64,000 nucleotides of DNA from Arthrobacter sp. Leaf337 (GCF_001423745.1 NZ_LMPC01000027.1:52039-116038), one strand, 5' to 3'; counted from the stretch's first letter, positions 1 to 9,597 are shown. Numbers and translations are program-made. The notes: generated from the letters alone by a model not told the origin.

Positions 1-700
1 ACGGCGGCGGGAGTCGCCGAATAGGGCGTCGCCTTGAAGGTAGTGCTCCACTCGGCAGCCGCGCCTTCGGCCAGGACGTAATCGGCCTTTGCCCGAGCCT
101 TGACTGTCACAGTTCCCGACCCCGGATGGGTCCCAGCCTCAACGACCCCGTCGCCCACCAGGTACTCAACCCCCTCGGTCGCAGGGACCGTGTACGTGTC
201 CTCGGCCGTGCCGTCCTTATCGGCAAATACGACGGCGGCAGGGGTCACCGAGTAGGGCGTCGCCTTGAACGTGGCGCTCCACTCCGCGGTCGCGCCCTCA
301 GCCAGGACGTAATCGGCCTTGGCTCGTGCTCGCACGGTAACTGCGCCGGTGCCCGGATGAGTCCCAGCCTCAACGACCGCGTCGCCGTGCAGGTACTCAA
401 CGCCCTCGGTCGCCGGAACTGTGTAAGCGTCCTCCGCAGTGCCGTCCTTGTCCGTAAATGTCACCGCTGCTGGCGTCACCCTGTAGGGAGTTGCCTTGAA
501 CGTGGCGCTCCACTCTATGGGGGCGCCACCCGCGAGGACGTAGTCCGGCTCCGCCCGAGCCCTAACAGTAACGGTCCCCGAGCCCGCGTATATTCCCGGT
601 TGCACGACGGTGTCGCCTAGGAGGTAGTCGACACCGTCTGTGGCCGGAACCGTGTAGGTGTCCTCCGCTGTCCCGTCCTTGTCAGTGAAGACGACTGCCA
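1..700 (-). repeat. Tandem 231-bp coding repeats (77-residue modules)
   Basis: Successive copies encode DKDGTAEDTYTVPATEGVEY-type modules ending in EWSATFKATPY. At least three lie in the window, the last cut by its left edge. They are more diverged than the 363-bp units. Confidence 0.85.
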
Positions 701-1892
701 GCGGCGATTTCTGATGTTCGGCGTCGACGACGGTGAAGGTGAGGAACTCCAAGCCCAGGCCATCCGTAGGGTTCAAAGTTTGCGTCCGGTTTCCCGCGAC
801 ATCCATGTACTCGACAAACCCGATCCTGTAAGTCCCCGCTGCCCACGTAAGAGCGTCCACAGTTGCTAGAGAATAACCGCTGCTCAGATCACCAACACGA
901 GATTCGGCACCCCGCCCGAAAATCCGTTGCGTCTTACCCGGCCCGTACAGCCAGAACTCAACATGGGCAATGTCAGACGTATCCGAAACCGTCCAGGCAA
1001 AACCGACCATCTCCCCCGGCCCAACTACCTCCGGCGACACCAAAGACACACTCGTCAACGCCGGCGGCGTGACATCCGGAGCGGTTCCTTCAACGGTGAA
1101 GGTAAGGAACTCCAAGCCCAGGCCATCCGTAGGGTTAAAAGTTTGCGTCCGGTTTCCCGCGACATCCAGGTACTCGACAAACCCGATCCTGTACGTTCCC
1201 GCTGCCCACGTAAGAGCGTCCACAGTTGCTAGAGAATAACCGCTGCTCAGATCGCCAACACGAGATTCGGCGCCCCTCCCGAAAATCCGTTGCGTCATAC
1301 CCGGCCCGTACAGCCAGAACTCAACATGGGCGATGTCAGATGTATCCGAAACCGTCCAGGCAAAACCGACTGTCTCCCCCGGACCGACAACTTCCGGCGA
1401 CACCAAAGACACACTCGTCAACGCCGGCGGCGTGACATCCGGAGCGGTGCCTTCGACAGTGAAGGTCAGCAGTTCCAGCTCCAGGCCATCCGTAGGATTC
1501 AGGGTTTGCGTCCGGTTTCCCGCGACATCCATGTACTCGATAAACCCGATCCTGTACGCCCCTGGGGACCAGGTAAGTGCGTCCACAACCGCGGAAGAAT
1601 AACCACTGCTCAGATCGCCAACACGAGATTCGGCACCCCGCCCCAAGATCCGTTGAGTCTTGCCGGGACCGTACAGCCAGAACTCAACATGGGCGATGTC
1701 AGATGTATCCGAAACCGTCCAGGCAAAACCGATTGTCTCCCCCGGACCGACAACTTCCGGCGACACCAATGACACACTCGTCAACGCCGGCGGCGTGACA
1801 TCCAGAGCGGTCGCCGCACTCGCTGCGGGTGACGTGAATACGAGGAGGATAACGAAGGTAGCAGCGAGACCGACCGAAAACCAACGACGAAT
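1..1892 (-). CDS. Secreted multi-repeat surface protein (partial, C-terminus outside window)
   Basis: The reading frame is open from about 1892 to the window edge, so the protein is at least 630 residues and incomplete. It begins with a classic Sec signal peptide (RRWFSVG, hydrophobic core, ASA/A cleavage). Three near-identical 121-residue modules follow (DVTPPALTSVSLVSP..., FWLYGPG, YMDVAGNRTQTLNPTDG), probably beta-sandwich/Ig-like. A short linker then leads into at least three 77-residue repeats (DKDGTAEDTYTVPAT, PDYVLA/ADYVLAEGA, EWSATFKATPY), a repeat style seen in Micrococcaceae secreted proteins. No ATG, GTG or TTG precedes the signal peptide; an in-frame TAG lies at 1935-1937. The best start is ATT at 1890-1892, six nt after a GGGGG Shine-Dalgarno-like run. 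Either a rare ATT start or a mutated ATG. Catalytic domain, if any, is not in view. Secretion is fairly sure, function unknown. Confidence 0.75.
   Translation of the reverse strand, partial: MRRWFSVGLAATFVILLVFTSPAASAATALDVTPPALTSVSLVSPEVVGPGETIGFAWTVSDTSDIAHVEFWLYGPGKTQRILGRGAESRVGDLSSGYSSAVVDALTWSPGAYRIGFIEYMDVAGNRTQTLNPTDGLELELLTFTVEGTAPDVTPPALTSVSLVSPEVVGPGETVGFAWTVSDTSDIAHVEFWLYGPGMTQRIFGRGAESRVGDLSSGYSLATVDALTWAAGTYRIGFVEYLDVAGNRTQTFNPTDGLGLEFLTFTVEGTAPDVTPPALTSVSLVSPEVVGPGEMVGFAWTVSDTSDIAHVEFWLYGPGKTQRIFGRGAESRVGDLSSGYSLATVDALTWAAGTYRIGFVEYMDVAGNRTQTLNPTDGLGLEFLTFTVVDAEHQKSPLAVVFTDKDGTAEDTYTVPATDGVDYLLGDTVVQPGIYAGSGTVTVRARAEPDYVLAGGAPIEWSATFKATPYRVTPAAVTFTDKDGTAEDAYTVPATEGVEYLHGDAVVEAGTHPGTGAVTVRARAKADYVLAEGATAEWSATFKATPYSVTPAAVVFADKDGTAEDTYTVPATEGVEYLVGDGVVEAGTHPGSGTVTVKARAKADYVLAEGAAAEWSTTFKATPYSATPAA
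715..1803 (-). repeat. Three tandem 363-bp coding repeats
   Basis: The ends of the three units fall at 1803, 1440 and 1077, exactly 363 bp apart, and the copies are nearly identical in DNA. This implies recent duplication or gene conversion and would allow recombinational change in repeat number. Confidence 0.9.
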
Positions 1893-1950
1893 TTTGAACC
1901 CCCAGATGTCAGCAAGGCACCAGAGCCAGATACGCTACCCCGCCCCCAAC

Positions 1951-2015
1951 ACCCGCAATGCAGAGTCAGAATAGCCCATCCATTGAAGATTCATGCAAAA
2001 CCCGCAATGCGGAGT
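1951..2015. repeat. Pair of 16-bp direct repeats upstream of the secreted repeat protein
   Basis: ACCCGCAATGCAGAGT (1951-1966) and ACCCGCAATGCGGAGT (2000-2015) differ at one base and are 49 bp apart. They sit upstream of the secreted-protein gene and could be operator half-sites or a small duplication. Confidence 0.4.
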
Positions 2016-2061
2016 ACTGAACGCTAGAGGGTACGCGAAAGCGCACCGTCCCTTAGTGGTG

Positions 2062-3419
2062 GGGCCTGTCAGATTAACGGTAGGTCTGGCCTGGCATGTG
2101 ATTAATTGATTCTGTTCTCGAATGCGATCGCGAACGCGTTCAATGCCGGCTTCCACCTCGTGGCCCATCGTGCCCGGCCCTGCCCTGCCCTGTGGGGTCA
2201 AGGGACCGGGTCACGAGGTAGAGGCATTTCAGCGCCGCGGCATCATTCGGGAAATGGCCCCTAGCCCGTACCGCGCGCCGGTAGCGGGCGTTGAGGGATT
2301 CGATTGCGTTGGTCGAACAGATCACCCGGCGGATCTCGGCGTCCCAGTCAAGGAACGGGGCGAACTCGGTCCAGGCGTTGCGCCAGAGCCGTCCGATCGC
2401 CGGGTACTTCGTGGCCCATTTGGCCTCGAATTCCCTGAACCGTTCACGGGCTGCAGCCTCGGTCGGGGCGGTGCATACGGGCTTGAGGTCCCGTGCGAGC
2501 TCGTCCCAGTGCTGGCGGGGCGCGTAGCGGAAAGTGTTGCGGATCAGATGGATCACGCACGTTTGGACGGTGGCCTGTTCCCAGACCGCGGTGATCGCCT
2601 CGGGCAGGCCCTTGAGCCCGTCGCAGACCGAGATGCACACGTCCTCCACGCCGCGGTTCTTGATTTCGGTCAGGACCCCGAGCCAGTACTTCGCGCCCTC
2701 CCCGCCGCCGTCTCCGGCCCAGATTCCGAGGATGTCGCGTTCACCGTTCACGGTGACGCCCAGGACGACGTAGAAGGGCTTATTGCGCACTTGCCCGTCG
2801 CGGACCTTGACGTGAATAGCGTCGATGAAGACCACCGGGTAGACGCGGTCCAGAGGCCTGTTGGTCCATTCGGCCATCTCCTCCGAGACCTTCTCCGTGA
2901 TCCGGCTGATGGTGTCCTTGGAGACAGTGGCGCCGTAGACGTCATCGAAGTGCGCCGCGATCTCTCCGGTCGTCAGGCCACGGGCGGTCAGGGACAAGAC
3001 GAGCTCGTCGATCCCGTCCAGGCGGCGCTGGCGCTTCTTTACGATCTGCGGCTTGAAGCTGCCTTCGCGGTCCCTGGGAACATCGATCTCAACGGGGCCG
3101 ACCTCTGTGAACACGGTCTTAGTCCGGGTCCCGTTGCGCACGTTCCCGTGCTCGGCCGCCCCGTGCCTCACGTGGCCGAGGTGCTCGGTAAGCTCCGCCT
3201 CCAGGGCGGTCTCGAGCACGTTCTTCGTCAGGCCCGCCAGCAGCCCACCCGGGCCCAGCAGGCTCACGCCCTGCTCGCGTGCCTGCTCCAGCAGCGCCTC
3301 CGCGAGCTCCTTCTGATCAATGATCTCTCCGGTCATGGGATCGATCATCTCTGCGGTCTCGGTCATAGCCTCGCCTTTCGGTCAGGCCACGCCGTTCCCA
3401 CCGTTTTTCTTACAGTCCC
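2062..3419 (-). mobile_element. IS256-family insertion sequence, intact
   Basis: A 1358-bp element whose ends are inverted repeats: GGGCCTGTCAGATTAACGGT at 2062 and, on the other strand from 3419, GGGACTGTAAGAAAAACGGT. The 8-bp duplication TAGTGGTG flanks it at 2054-2061 and 3420-3427, matching the 8-9 bp duplications known for IS256. It carries one intact transposase gene. It landed on the stop codon of an MBL-hydrolase fragment: joining the flanks across the element gives CAC CAC TAA, while the present junction reads CAC CAC TAG. Confidence 0.95.
2140..3366 (-). CDS. IS256-family transposase (408 aa)
   Basis: Catalyses copy-out/paste-in transposition of its element. The DDE catalytic residues are visible in family context: Asp in VVFIDAIHVKVRDG (about residue 185), Asp in CISVCDGLKGLPEAI (about 250) and Glu in STNAIESLNARYRR (about 355). 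The N-terminus has the usual GLLAGLTKNVLETALEAE region (Pfam Transposase_mut). Length fits the family at about 400 residues. The start follows the right inverted repeat by about 50 bp. A 443-aa frame on the opposite strand is only a high-GC shadow. Both ends and the reading frame are intact, so the element may be active. Confidence 0.95.
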   Translation of the reverse strand: MTETAEMIDPMTGEIIDQKELAEALLEQAREQGVSLLGPGGLLAGLTKNVLETALEAELTEHLGHVRHGAAEHGNVRNGTRTKTVFTEVGPVEIDVPRDREGSFKPQIVKKRQRRLDGIDELVLSLTARGLTTGEIAAHFDDVYGATVSKDTISRITEKVSEEMAEWTNRPLDRVYPVVFIDAIHVKVRDGQVRNKPFYVVLGVTVNGERDILGIWAGDGGGEGAKYWLGVLTEIKNRGVEDVCISVCDGLKGLPEAITAVWEQATVQTCVIHLIRNTFRYAPRQHWDELARDLKPVCTAPTEAAARERFREFEAKWATKYPAIGRLWRNAWTEFAPFLDWDAEIRRVICSTNAIESLNARYRRAVRARGHFPNDAAALKCLYLVTRSLDPTGQGRAGHDGPRGGSRH

Positions 3420-3915
<496 letters not shown>

Positions 3916-4268
3916 GCATGCCTGTTCAAATCGGCGCCCAAAGCTAATCCTCAGGGTGTTACATGCGCGCCGTTAAATGCCCTCCCGTCAAGTTGCTCGA
4001 TCCGCCATGCGCCGCCGCGCCACTTTTAGCGTCCAATAGGCCTGGCTCAGGCCCGAGTTTCGTGCTGGTTGTGTTCAGCGGAAAGTCGAGTGAAGACAGC
4101 GTTGCTGCATGTTCCCGTCACAACTGGGCGGGCCTGAATCAGGTGTCGCAGCCTTGGCCCCGTGGTCCGCCGTTTGGGATATCCTTGCTGGCACCATAAT
4201 GCGCGCCATAGGTCAACCGGCACGTCCTCAGGACCCCGGTTGCATCAGCGACTCAGCGGAGGAACAGG
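3916..4268. other. Non-coding stretch between two pseudogenes
   Basis: No convincing gene on either strand. A short hairpin (GGCCTG/CAGGCC, 4039-4053) is present. Probably a recombination junction between the truncated MBL copy and the truncated protease. Confidence 0.5.
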
Positions 4269-5513
4269 TCAGCCGTTCCGCCATTCAGCTCCTGCCGCCT
4301 GGGTGCCTTGGTTGCACGGCACCACGATGCCGTCCGCGGGGTTTTGGGTCATGTTCCCGCCCGGCGCCGCCACATCGACGGCTGCTCCGTAGTTGGAGTA
4401 CGGTGCCAGATTGCCCGTGCGGGTGAGGGCGGCGACAGAGAGGACGTTCCGGCAGTTGGACGGACTGGCATCGGCAGCCGGCCGGTTCTCGTTGCCGGCA
4501 GCGGCGATCACTGCCGCCCCGGATTCGTAAGCGAAGTTGACGGCACTTTGGAAGGTTGCCGGGCAGGCCACGTTACCGCCGAGGCTCAGGTTGATGACGC
4601 GGGCGGGGTTTGGGTTCGCCGGCAGTCCGGCGACCGACCCGCCGGCGGCCCAGACGATACCGTCCGCGATGTCGGACATGTAGCCGCCGCAGGGCCCCAG
4701 GGCGCGGACCGGCAGGATCTTCGCCTCGGGTGCAACTCCGGAGATGCCGCTGGAGTTGTTGGCTGCAGCGGCGATGATGCCTGCCACCTGGGTGCCGTGC
4801 CATGAGGAAGGGCTGGCGGGTGCACCGTCACCGCACATGCCGGGCGGGGTCCAGTCACCTTCGTCGCGCCGGTTGGCGTCGCGGCCGCTGGAGTCCCTGG
4901 AGTAGGCGGGATCGGACATCATGTCGTAGCCGGGGAGCACGCTAGCATTCAGTTCCGAGTGGCTGGTGATCCCGGTGTCCACTACGGCCACCACCACGCC
5001 GGCGCCCCGGTTGAGTGACCACGCGTCGGGCATGTTCATTGTGCCGGGCCAGCCGCCGGACAGCAGTCCCCACTGCAGCGGATAGTACGGATCGTTCGGC
5101 TCCGCTGTCGGGTACATCCGGATGTCCGGTTCGGCGGATTCGACGGCGGGATCCCCCCTCAGCGCCTCCAGCGCCTTTTCGGTTTCGCCGGCATCCAGCG
5201 TGCGTTCGGCCCGCAGGACTCGGGCACCTGCGGCTGTTCCGCGGACGTCGGTCACAGGGACACCCAAGTTCCGGGCCGCTTTGCCGAGGGACTCTGTCCG
5301 CATGGGAGATCCCGCGGCGGTCTTGTCTTTGAACTTCACAATGAACTGGTCGGTGGCAGCACCGGTGCTGACGGCGGGAGCCGCCGGCGCAACCGGAAGC
5401 ACCGGCGCGCCGTCAGCGGCAGCCGGGAGTGAAACCACGGAGCCGCAGACCAGCGCCCGGACACCGGGTATCAGTAAGCGGGCGGACAGACGGGTGCGCA
5501 GAGCGTGCAACAT
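4269..5513 (-). pseudogene. S8 (subtilisin-like) secreted protease, 3'-truncated before the catalytic Ser
   Basis: A 414-aa frame with a signal peptide (RLLIPGVRALVCGSVVSLPAAADG), an I9-like propeptide (about 55-135, ends AVESAEPDIRMYP), then a peptidase S8 domain. The Asp (VVAVVDTGI) and His (SSWHGTQVAGIIAAA) sites and the oxyanion Asn region (AAAGNENRP) are present. The frame ends in AGAEWRNG just after GGNMTQNPADGIV, where the family continues to the GTSMAxPH serine motif. No downstream frame restores that motif, so the enzyme should be inactive. The start is supported by a -10 box exactly 6 nt upstream (leaderless). The 3' end was probably lost by recombination near 4270. Confidence 0.85.
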
Positions 5514-5519
5514 CGCGAA

Positions 5520-5525
5520 ATCCTA
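5520..5525 (-). promoter_or_regulatory. -10 box TAGGAT of the subtilase pseudogene (leaderless)
   Basis: TAGGAT on the minus strand ends 6 nt before the ATG at 5513, placing the transcription start on or next to the A of ATG, as in actinobacterial leaderless mRNAs. Confidence 0.55.
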
Positions 5526-5539
5526 GGGGCCAGGCGTCG

Positions 5540-5551
5540 CCCCCCCCCCCC
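5540..5551 (-). repeat. Poly-G tract (12 G on the minus strand) in the -35 region
   Basis: Twelve C on the plus strand. On the coding strand the G run ends 14 nt before the -10 box, so it occupies the -35 position. Slippage would change promoter geometry. Confidence 0.8.
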
Positions 5552-5649
5552 AGGAGCCGGACCGCGGGAAATAGAGACCGCGGAATCCGCGTCAAGCACG
5601 AGTGTAACAACGTGTTTATGAATTGCTAGCCCTACGGCTCCGCCGGTTT

Positions 5650-5726
5650 TTAGTGGTGTGCCTCCGTCTCCTGCAACCGTTTGATGAACCAGCGGGACTG
5701 CTCGGGTCCGTAGGGCAGCACCGGGG
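5650..5726 (-). pseudogene. MBL-fold hydrolase 3' fragment (copy 2)
   Basis: About 77 bp matching the final codons and TAA stop of the MBL hydrolase (SRWFIKRLQETEAHH style). Same orientation as the copies at 3.4 and 13.1 kb. Similarity ends abruptly near 5726, where the sequence joins the DUF6919-like gene. No frame continuity with the rest of the MBL gene. Confidence 0.8.
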
Positions 5727-5739
5727 AAATAATGGCTGC

Positions 5740-6011
5740 CGACTGCCCGTGCAGCGGCCGGTCACAAAGGCGCGCTGCCCGTGTCCGCTGGACATCTCGC
5801 TCCCGGGCTGGGAATCGTCCGTGAGGAAGCCAAGCCGGTTGATCGCGGCCAAAGCCTCGCTCATGGAGCCGTTCTCTTCGGCGTACTGCGGCGCGGCATA
5901 ACCGGGCACGTAGCGGAGGGAACCCTCAAGCCAGCGTGAAGTCAGTTCGCAAGCGCCTTCGAGCGTGGTGCAGTTCCGCCACGCGTCCTCATCGGGGACA
6001 CCTTCAAACAT
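5740..6011 (-). pseudogene. DUF6919-like protein, 3' end replaced
   Basis: Starts at ATG 6011 with a good ribosome site (AAGGAG, 8 nt upstream). The first ~85 residues (LTSRWLEGSLRYVPGYAAP, EALAAINRLGFLTDDSQPG, GQRAFVTG) look like the actinobacterial DUF6919 family, whose function is unknown. After about 5740 the frame reads antisense-like sequence of the MBL tail, so the natural C-terminus is lost and a chimeric 131-aa frame remains. The family call is from memory of the motif pattern, not a search. Confidence 0.6.
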
Positions 6012-6120
6012 GCAACTATCTCCTTAAAGTTCCCCCAGTAGTCACATGCAGAATGTATCACTGCTCACACTCGCTATGCTCTGTCACTTGCGTAACACAA
6101 CGGCGCGCAGGGACCATCCG

Positions 6121-6365
6121 TCAGGGCTGCACTTTGTAGCGGTACATGAACGCCGCCATCTGGTCCCGGAGGATGGAGGCTGCCGGCCGGAAAGTCTTGG
6201 ACCCGTCCTCTTCAGTCCAGCCGTTGCTGATGCCCTGCTTGGCCAGCCAGGAGATCTCCTTGTAGAAGTTGTGCGTCGTGGGCACGTCGGCGAACGGCGA
6301 CTCCGCCGGCGGAACATAGTCCTTCGGGCTGCGGCCTGCCGGAACAGGAAGGCCGCCATGTGGTC
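6121..6365 (-). pseudogene. S-layer homology (SLH) domain remnant
   Basis: The last SLH repeat of a wall-associated protein is readable: SPFADVPTTHNFYKEISWLAKQG, ISNGWTEEDGSKTFRPAASILRDQMAAFMYR, stop at 6121. Just upstream the end of the previous repeat (MAAFLFRQAA) is in another frame, so there is a one-base shift near 6335. The gene is cut at about 6365, where an unrelated plus-strand reading frame begins. Decayed fragment of a secreted, cell-wall-bound protein. Confidence 0.75.
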
Positions 6366-7305
6366 CTGATGAAAAGCTCACTCGACTACAACAAGGTCGC
6401 CTACAGGGGTAACGCGTTCTTCGTCATGACCGGTCGGCACGTTGAAACCAAGGGCAACGGCTCAGCGGGAACCACATGGACCGGCGCGGAAGGGCATTTC
6501 CAGCACACCGGGGCAGTGGCCCGCTCCGTGTTCAATGGTGTCCGCTTCGTCATCACCGGGGCGCATACCGAGCTACTCGACCTGTGGAACGGTGACGGCG
6601 ACTTCATTGATGAAACCTCGCTGGACGCCTTTGTCTTCAACCAGCCGACATTCAGTTGGGGCACGGATGGGCCTGGTCGGCCTCGTTCGCCAGCCGTCTC
6701 GCGGTCTTCCCGCATAAGCCTTACGTCAACGAGACTAACGGGCGCCGGGGATCAAGCCGGGGGATTTTCCGTGGGGTTGGCACCACCGACTTGCGCCCGT
6801 ACTTCGGCGCATCAGTTGTGCCAGGCCGGACTCAGACAGCAGCGCTGCCCACAGTTGTCCCGTCAATATCTGCAGGCGACGCGATGTCAAGGGTGCGGAA
6901 ATCTTCGCCGACCAGTCCGGAACGAAGCCCATCTCGGCAGTGATCTGGGCTGCGCCGGCCACGGCAGCCGGGACCAACAACGCGATCTTCAAGGTTCCGG
7001 TCTACGTCGGCAGAATGTTCCTCGCGGACATCCGGGCGGACATCACCGTGACGGGATCCGACTCGCAGCGCGTTGGATACATCAACTTCAAAGCGCAGAA
7101 CGGCGTCACCTTCATGTCCGCAGAAGCGGCCATGACGCTGACAACGGTTCCGACCGGGACCAACACGGGCCTGTCACTGCTGCCCACCTACTCGCAGCTC
7201 AAGGTTCCTGCAGGGACGCACTACGCGGAGATCGAACTCCAGCTCACGAAGATCCGCAACGGCGACTCGATCACCTTGTACCACCCGCAAGTGAACGTGG
7301 TGTAG
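6360..7305 (+). pseudogene. Degraded gene of unknown function (beta-rich, carbohydrate-binding-like C-terminus)
   Basis: Plausible protein sequence is spread over more than one plus-strand frame: SSLDYNKVAYRGNAFFVMTGRHVE...FVFNQPTFSWGTDG (6370-6670), then SRLAVFPHKPYVNETNGRRG (about 6690-6750) in a second frame, then AEIFADQSGTKPISAVIWAAP...LTKIRNGDSITLYHPQVNVV to 7305. The last part resembles C-terminal modules of phage tail or carbohydrate-binding proteins (GDSITLYHPQV). No start or single frame is intact. I do not recognise the family. It overlaps the end of the convergent Wzy-like gene by 35 bp. Confidence 0.5.
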
Positions 7306-8542
7306 GTTCCAACTCAGGCTCTGGAGTCCTCACTTGGGTGAGACTCCAGAGCGCGAGGATCGTGTAGCAGGCGAAAGCGATGGACTGGTTGCCGCCCCAT
7401 GGGGAGAAGAACAGGTCCCAGATACCGTGGAGCGACGCGAATACGACGATGGGCATCATGGCGCCGTTCACGCGGATTATGGCGAGCACGAGCACTGCCA
7501 GGATGGCCACTGGCAACAGCACGCCGAGGACTCCGCCTTCGACCCACGCAGTAAAGAAGATGGAGTGAAGGGACACGCGGTGCCCGGCGCGGATCCAGAC
7601 CGGCAGGTACATGGCCGGGTTGTGCATACCTAGGAAGTCCGCGACCCGGACGCCTTCCGCCAGTGTGATCGGATCGAGGCTCTGAACGTTGCCCCAGCCA
7701 AATAGTGGCTCTCGCATGATCATGGCAATGGACAAGGGCGATTCAGTGCGTCCGCCGAGGATCGCCGGTGTGTCATCGAGCGTCTGGCCGATGGTGCGCT
7801 GCTGAATCTCCAAGCCGAAGTACCCGGCCTTCATGGCCGACGGTAGGACTTCGGACAGAACGTAGACGATGATCCCGCCGACAATAGCTCGCATAGGCCG
7901 CCCCTTGCGTGGGCCGCCCTTCACGTAGATTGCGACCGCCGAGAGCATGCAGACCAAGCCCATTGATCTGTAGTCCCAGAAGATGCTGGCGATACCAACC
8001 AGGATGAGCATTGGGATAAGCATTGGCTTGGCGCGGGAGTTCATGAAGATGTAAACCAGAACTGTTCCCACGGGGTAGGCGATGCCGTACTTCCAAAGGT
8101 CATCGAACCCACCAAGCGTGTTTTCAGGCCGTGCGATCAAGTAGTACAGCAATTGCCCGAACGTGAACCATGCCAGGAGTTGCGCCGCCTCGATCTTGCT
8201 CGTGGTGATCCGGCTGAAGGCGAACAGGAAGATAGCGAACGACAGCGACTGCCCAACGTTCGAGTCCGGGATTTCAACGCCCTTGAACACGCAGACCAGT
8301 ACGAAGGACGCCGAGCCGATCCCAGCAAACAGGAGGATTCGCTTCAGCCCGGCAGGAGCCTTGGTAGCGCTACGGAGCGGAAGCGTCGCGAGTGCGAGTA
8401 TGAAGCCGAAGGGCATGGCCGTTCCAAGCATTGGAACGTTCGAGGCAAGTGCCACCAGACGACGGAAACCCAGCTTGTGATGTAGAGGCTGCTTATCACT
8501 TTGCGACAGGGTAGGTACTGGGATTCGACTTGCCTGCCTCAC
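7271..8542 (-). CDS. O-antigen ligase/polymerase (Wzy-like) membrane protein
   Basis: A 423-residue polytopic protein with about 10-12 hydrophobic segments, a Wzy_C/O-antigen ligase-like layout and a large extracytoplasmic loop between residues ~220 and 320 (KAGYFGLEIQQRTIGQ, TDDTPAILGGRTESPLSIAM, GWGNVQS). The motif around PLFGWGNV and the following H/R-rich loop are typical of O-antigen polymerase/ligases that link repeat units or attach them to an acceptor. Its start overlaps the stop of the upstream acyltransferase by 4 bp (ATGA), so the two are translationally coupled. It may supply the polymerase missing from the exopolysaccharide locus at 22-36 kb, but that is inference. Confidence 0.75.
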   Translation of the reverse strand: MRQASRIPVPTLSQSDKQPLHHKLGFRRLVALASNVPMLGTAMPFGFILALATLPLRSATKAPAGLKRILLFAGIGSASFVLVCVFKGVEIPDSNVGQSLSFAIFLFAFSRITTSKIEAAQLLAWFTFGQLLYYLIARPENTLGGFDDLWKYGIAYPVGTVLVYIFMNSRAKPMLIPMLILVGIASIFWDYRSMGLVCMLSAVAIYVKGGPRKGRPMRAIVGGIIVYVLSEVLPSAMKAGYFGLEIQQRTIGQTLDDTPAILGGRTESPLSIAMIMREPLFGWGNVQSLDPITLAEGVRVADFLGMHNPAMYLPVWIRAGHRVSLHSIFFTAWVEGGVLGVLLPVAILAVLVLAIIRVNGAMMPIVVFASLHGIWDLFFSPWGGNQSIAFACYTILALWSLTQVRTPEPELEPTPRSLAGGTR

Positions 8543-9597
8543 CGGGTGGCCCCCGCAGCTGACCGCTGCCTAGCCGGCGCAGCGCCAGCCGAACGCTTTG
8601 TCTTCAGCTTGAGCGCGGGCTTCTCCACCGATAGGAAGCTCGCAAAGGCAAGGGGCAGTGTGCATACGATGCTCAGCGTCACATACACCAAGGGCCCCAG
8701 TGCGTGAGCCCCGGCCAGGACTAGCAACTGCTGGACCGGAAAGGCGTACAGGTATGTCCCATAAGATATGTCCGTCTTGCTTCCGATGTGCCTCACCATC
8801 TTCGGCATGGAATTCCCAAGGTACATCATCAAATAGGCCGTCGGCAGGGCCGTCAGTGAGCGTCCGAAATCAAGAGCGCTGGCGGCTACGATAGCGACTG
8901 CCGCAAGTGCTGCGAGGCTCGCGAGCGACGGTATTTTCTCGGCGTAGGCGTGGAGCGCGGCGCCGGCGACGAAGAACGGAACCAGCAGGCCGAGCTCCCC
9001 AACGATTCCGCCGGTACCTCGTAGATCGATGACAACGCTGACCGCAGTCGCAGCGACAAGCGCAATCGGGAACAGGGCTACTGTCGTTCGAGCCTTCCTC
9101 CCCAGCAGTACGAGGCCGATCACGACGTAGCAGGCAAATTCGTAGCGCAAGGTCCAGAGGGAGCCGTTCCAGGCTTCCGGGTAAGGCGCCCCCGCCAGGG
9201 TCGTTCCGATATCACCGCCGCCAGCTTTGATCATCAGCGCGTTGCTGACCAGAAACTTCAGTCCGTCGAGCAGTGTCCACGAGCCGCGGAAGGCGCCTGC
9301 TAAGCCAGTTGCTGCGAAAGCTGTGAAGACCAGGCAGACCCAGTACCCCGGGAAAATTCGCAAGACCCGGCTCCACATGTACGTGCCCAGTCCGGACTGA
9401 AAACGACTGCGCGTAATGAGGTAGCCACTGATTGCAAAGAAACCACCAACAGCGAAATGGCCGAGGCTAAGATCGCCCACTGCCGGGTCTGGACCAAATC
9501 CGCCGATTGGAAATGAATGTGACACGATCACGAGAACCGCCAGCAAAATTCTGATCAGATTCAGGGCGTTGTCCCGCGTGATTTCTAGCGTTCTCAT
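8539..9597 (-). CDS. Acyltransferase family 3 (OafA-like)
   Basis: Integral membrane O-acyltransferase, expected to transfer acetyl or similar groups to surface sugars. About 10 transmembrane segments are visible. The family signature is present at the N-terminus: NLIRILLAVLVIVSHSFPIGG with the active-site His, followed by GHFAVGGFFAISGYLITRSR. The middle has SLWTLRYEFACYVVIG. I chose ATG 9597 (MRTLEITRDNALN), about 352 aa, because it has a GGGGA site upstream; an ATG at 9636 is possible. The basic C-terminus (KLKTKRSAG) is cytoplasmic. Operon with the Wzy-like gene, suggesting modification of the same polymer. Confidence 0.85.
   Translation of the reverse strand: MRTLEITRDNALNLIRILLAVLVIVSHSFPIGGFGPDPAVGDLSLGHFAVGGFFAISGYLITRSRFQSGLGTYMWSRVLRIFPGYWVCLVFTAFAATGLAGAFRGSWTLLDGLKFLVSNALMIKAGGGDIGTTLAGAPYPEAWNGSLWTLRYEFACYVVIGLVLLGRKARTTVALFPIALVAATAVSVVIDLRGTGGIVGELGLLVPFFVAGAALHAYAEKIPSLASLAALAAVAIVAASALDFGRSLTALPTAYLMMYLGNSMPKMVRHIGSKTDISYGTYLYAFPVQQLLVLAGAHALGPLVYVTLSIVCTLPLAFASFLSVEKPALKLKTKRSAGAAPARQRSAAGATR

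Noticed and set aside
1..700. CRISPR-like periodic repeats
   Set aside because: The periodicity (231 and 363 bp) is in-frame protein repeats, not short repeats with unique spacers; no cas genes are present.
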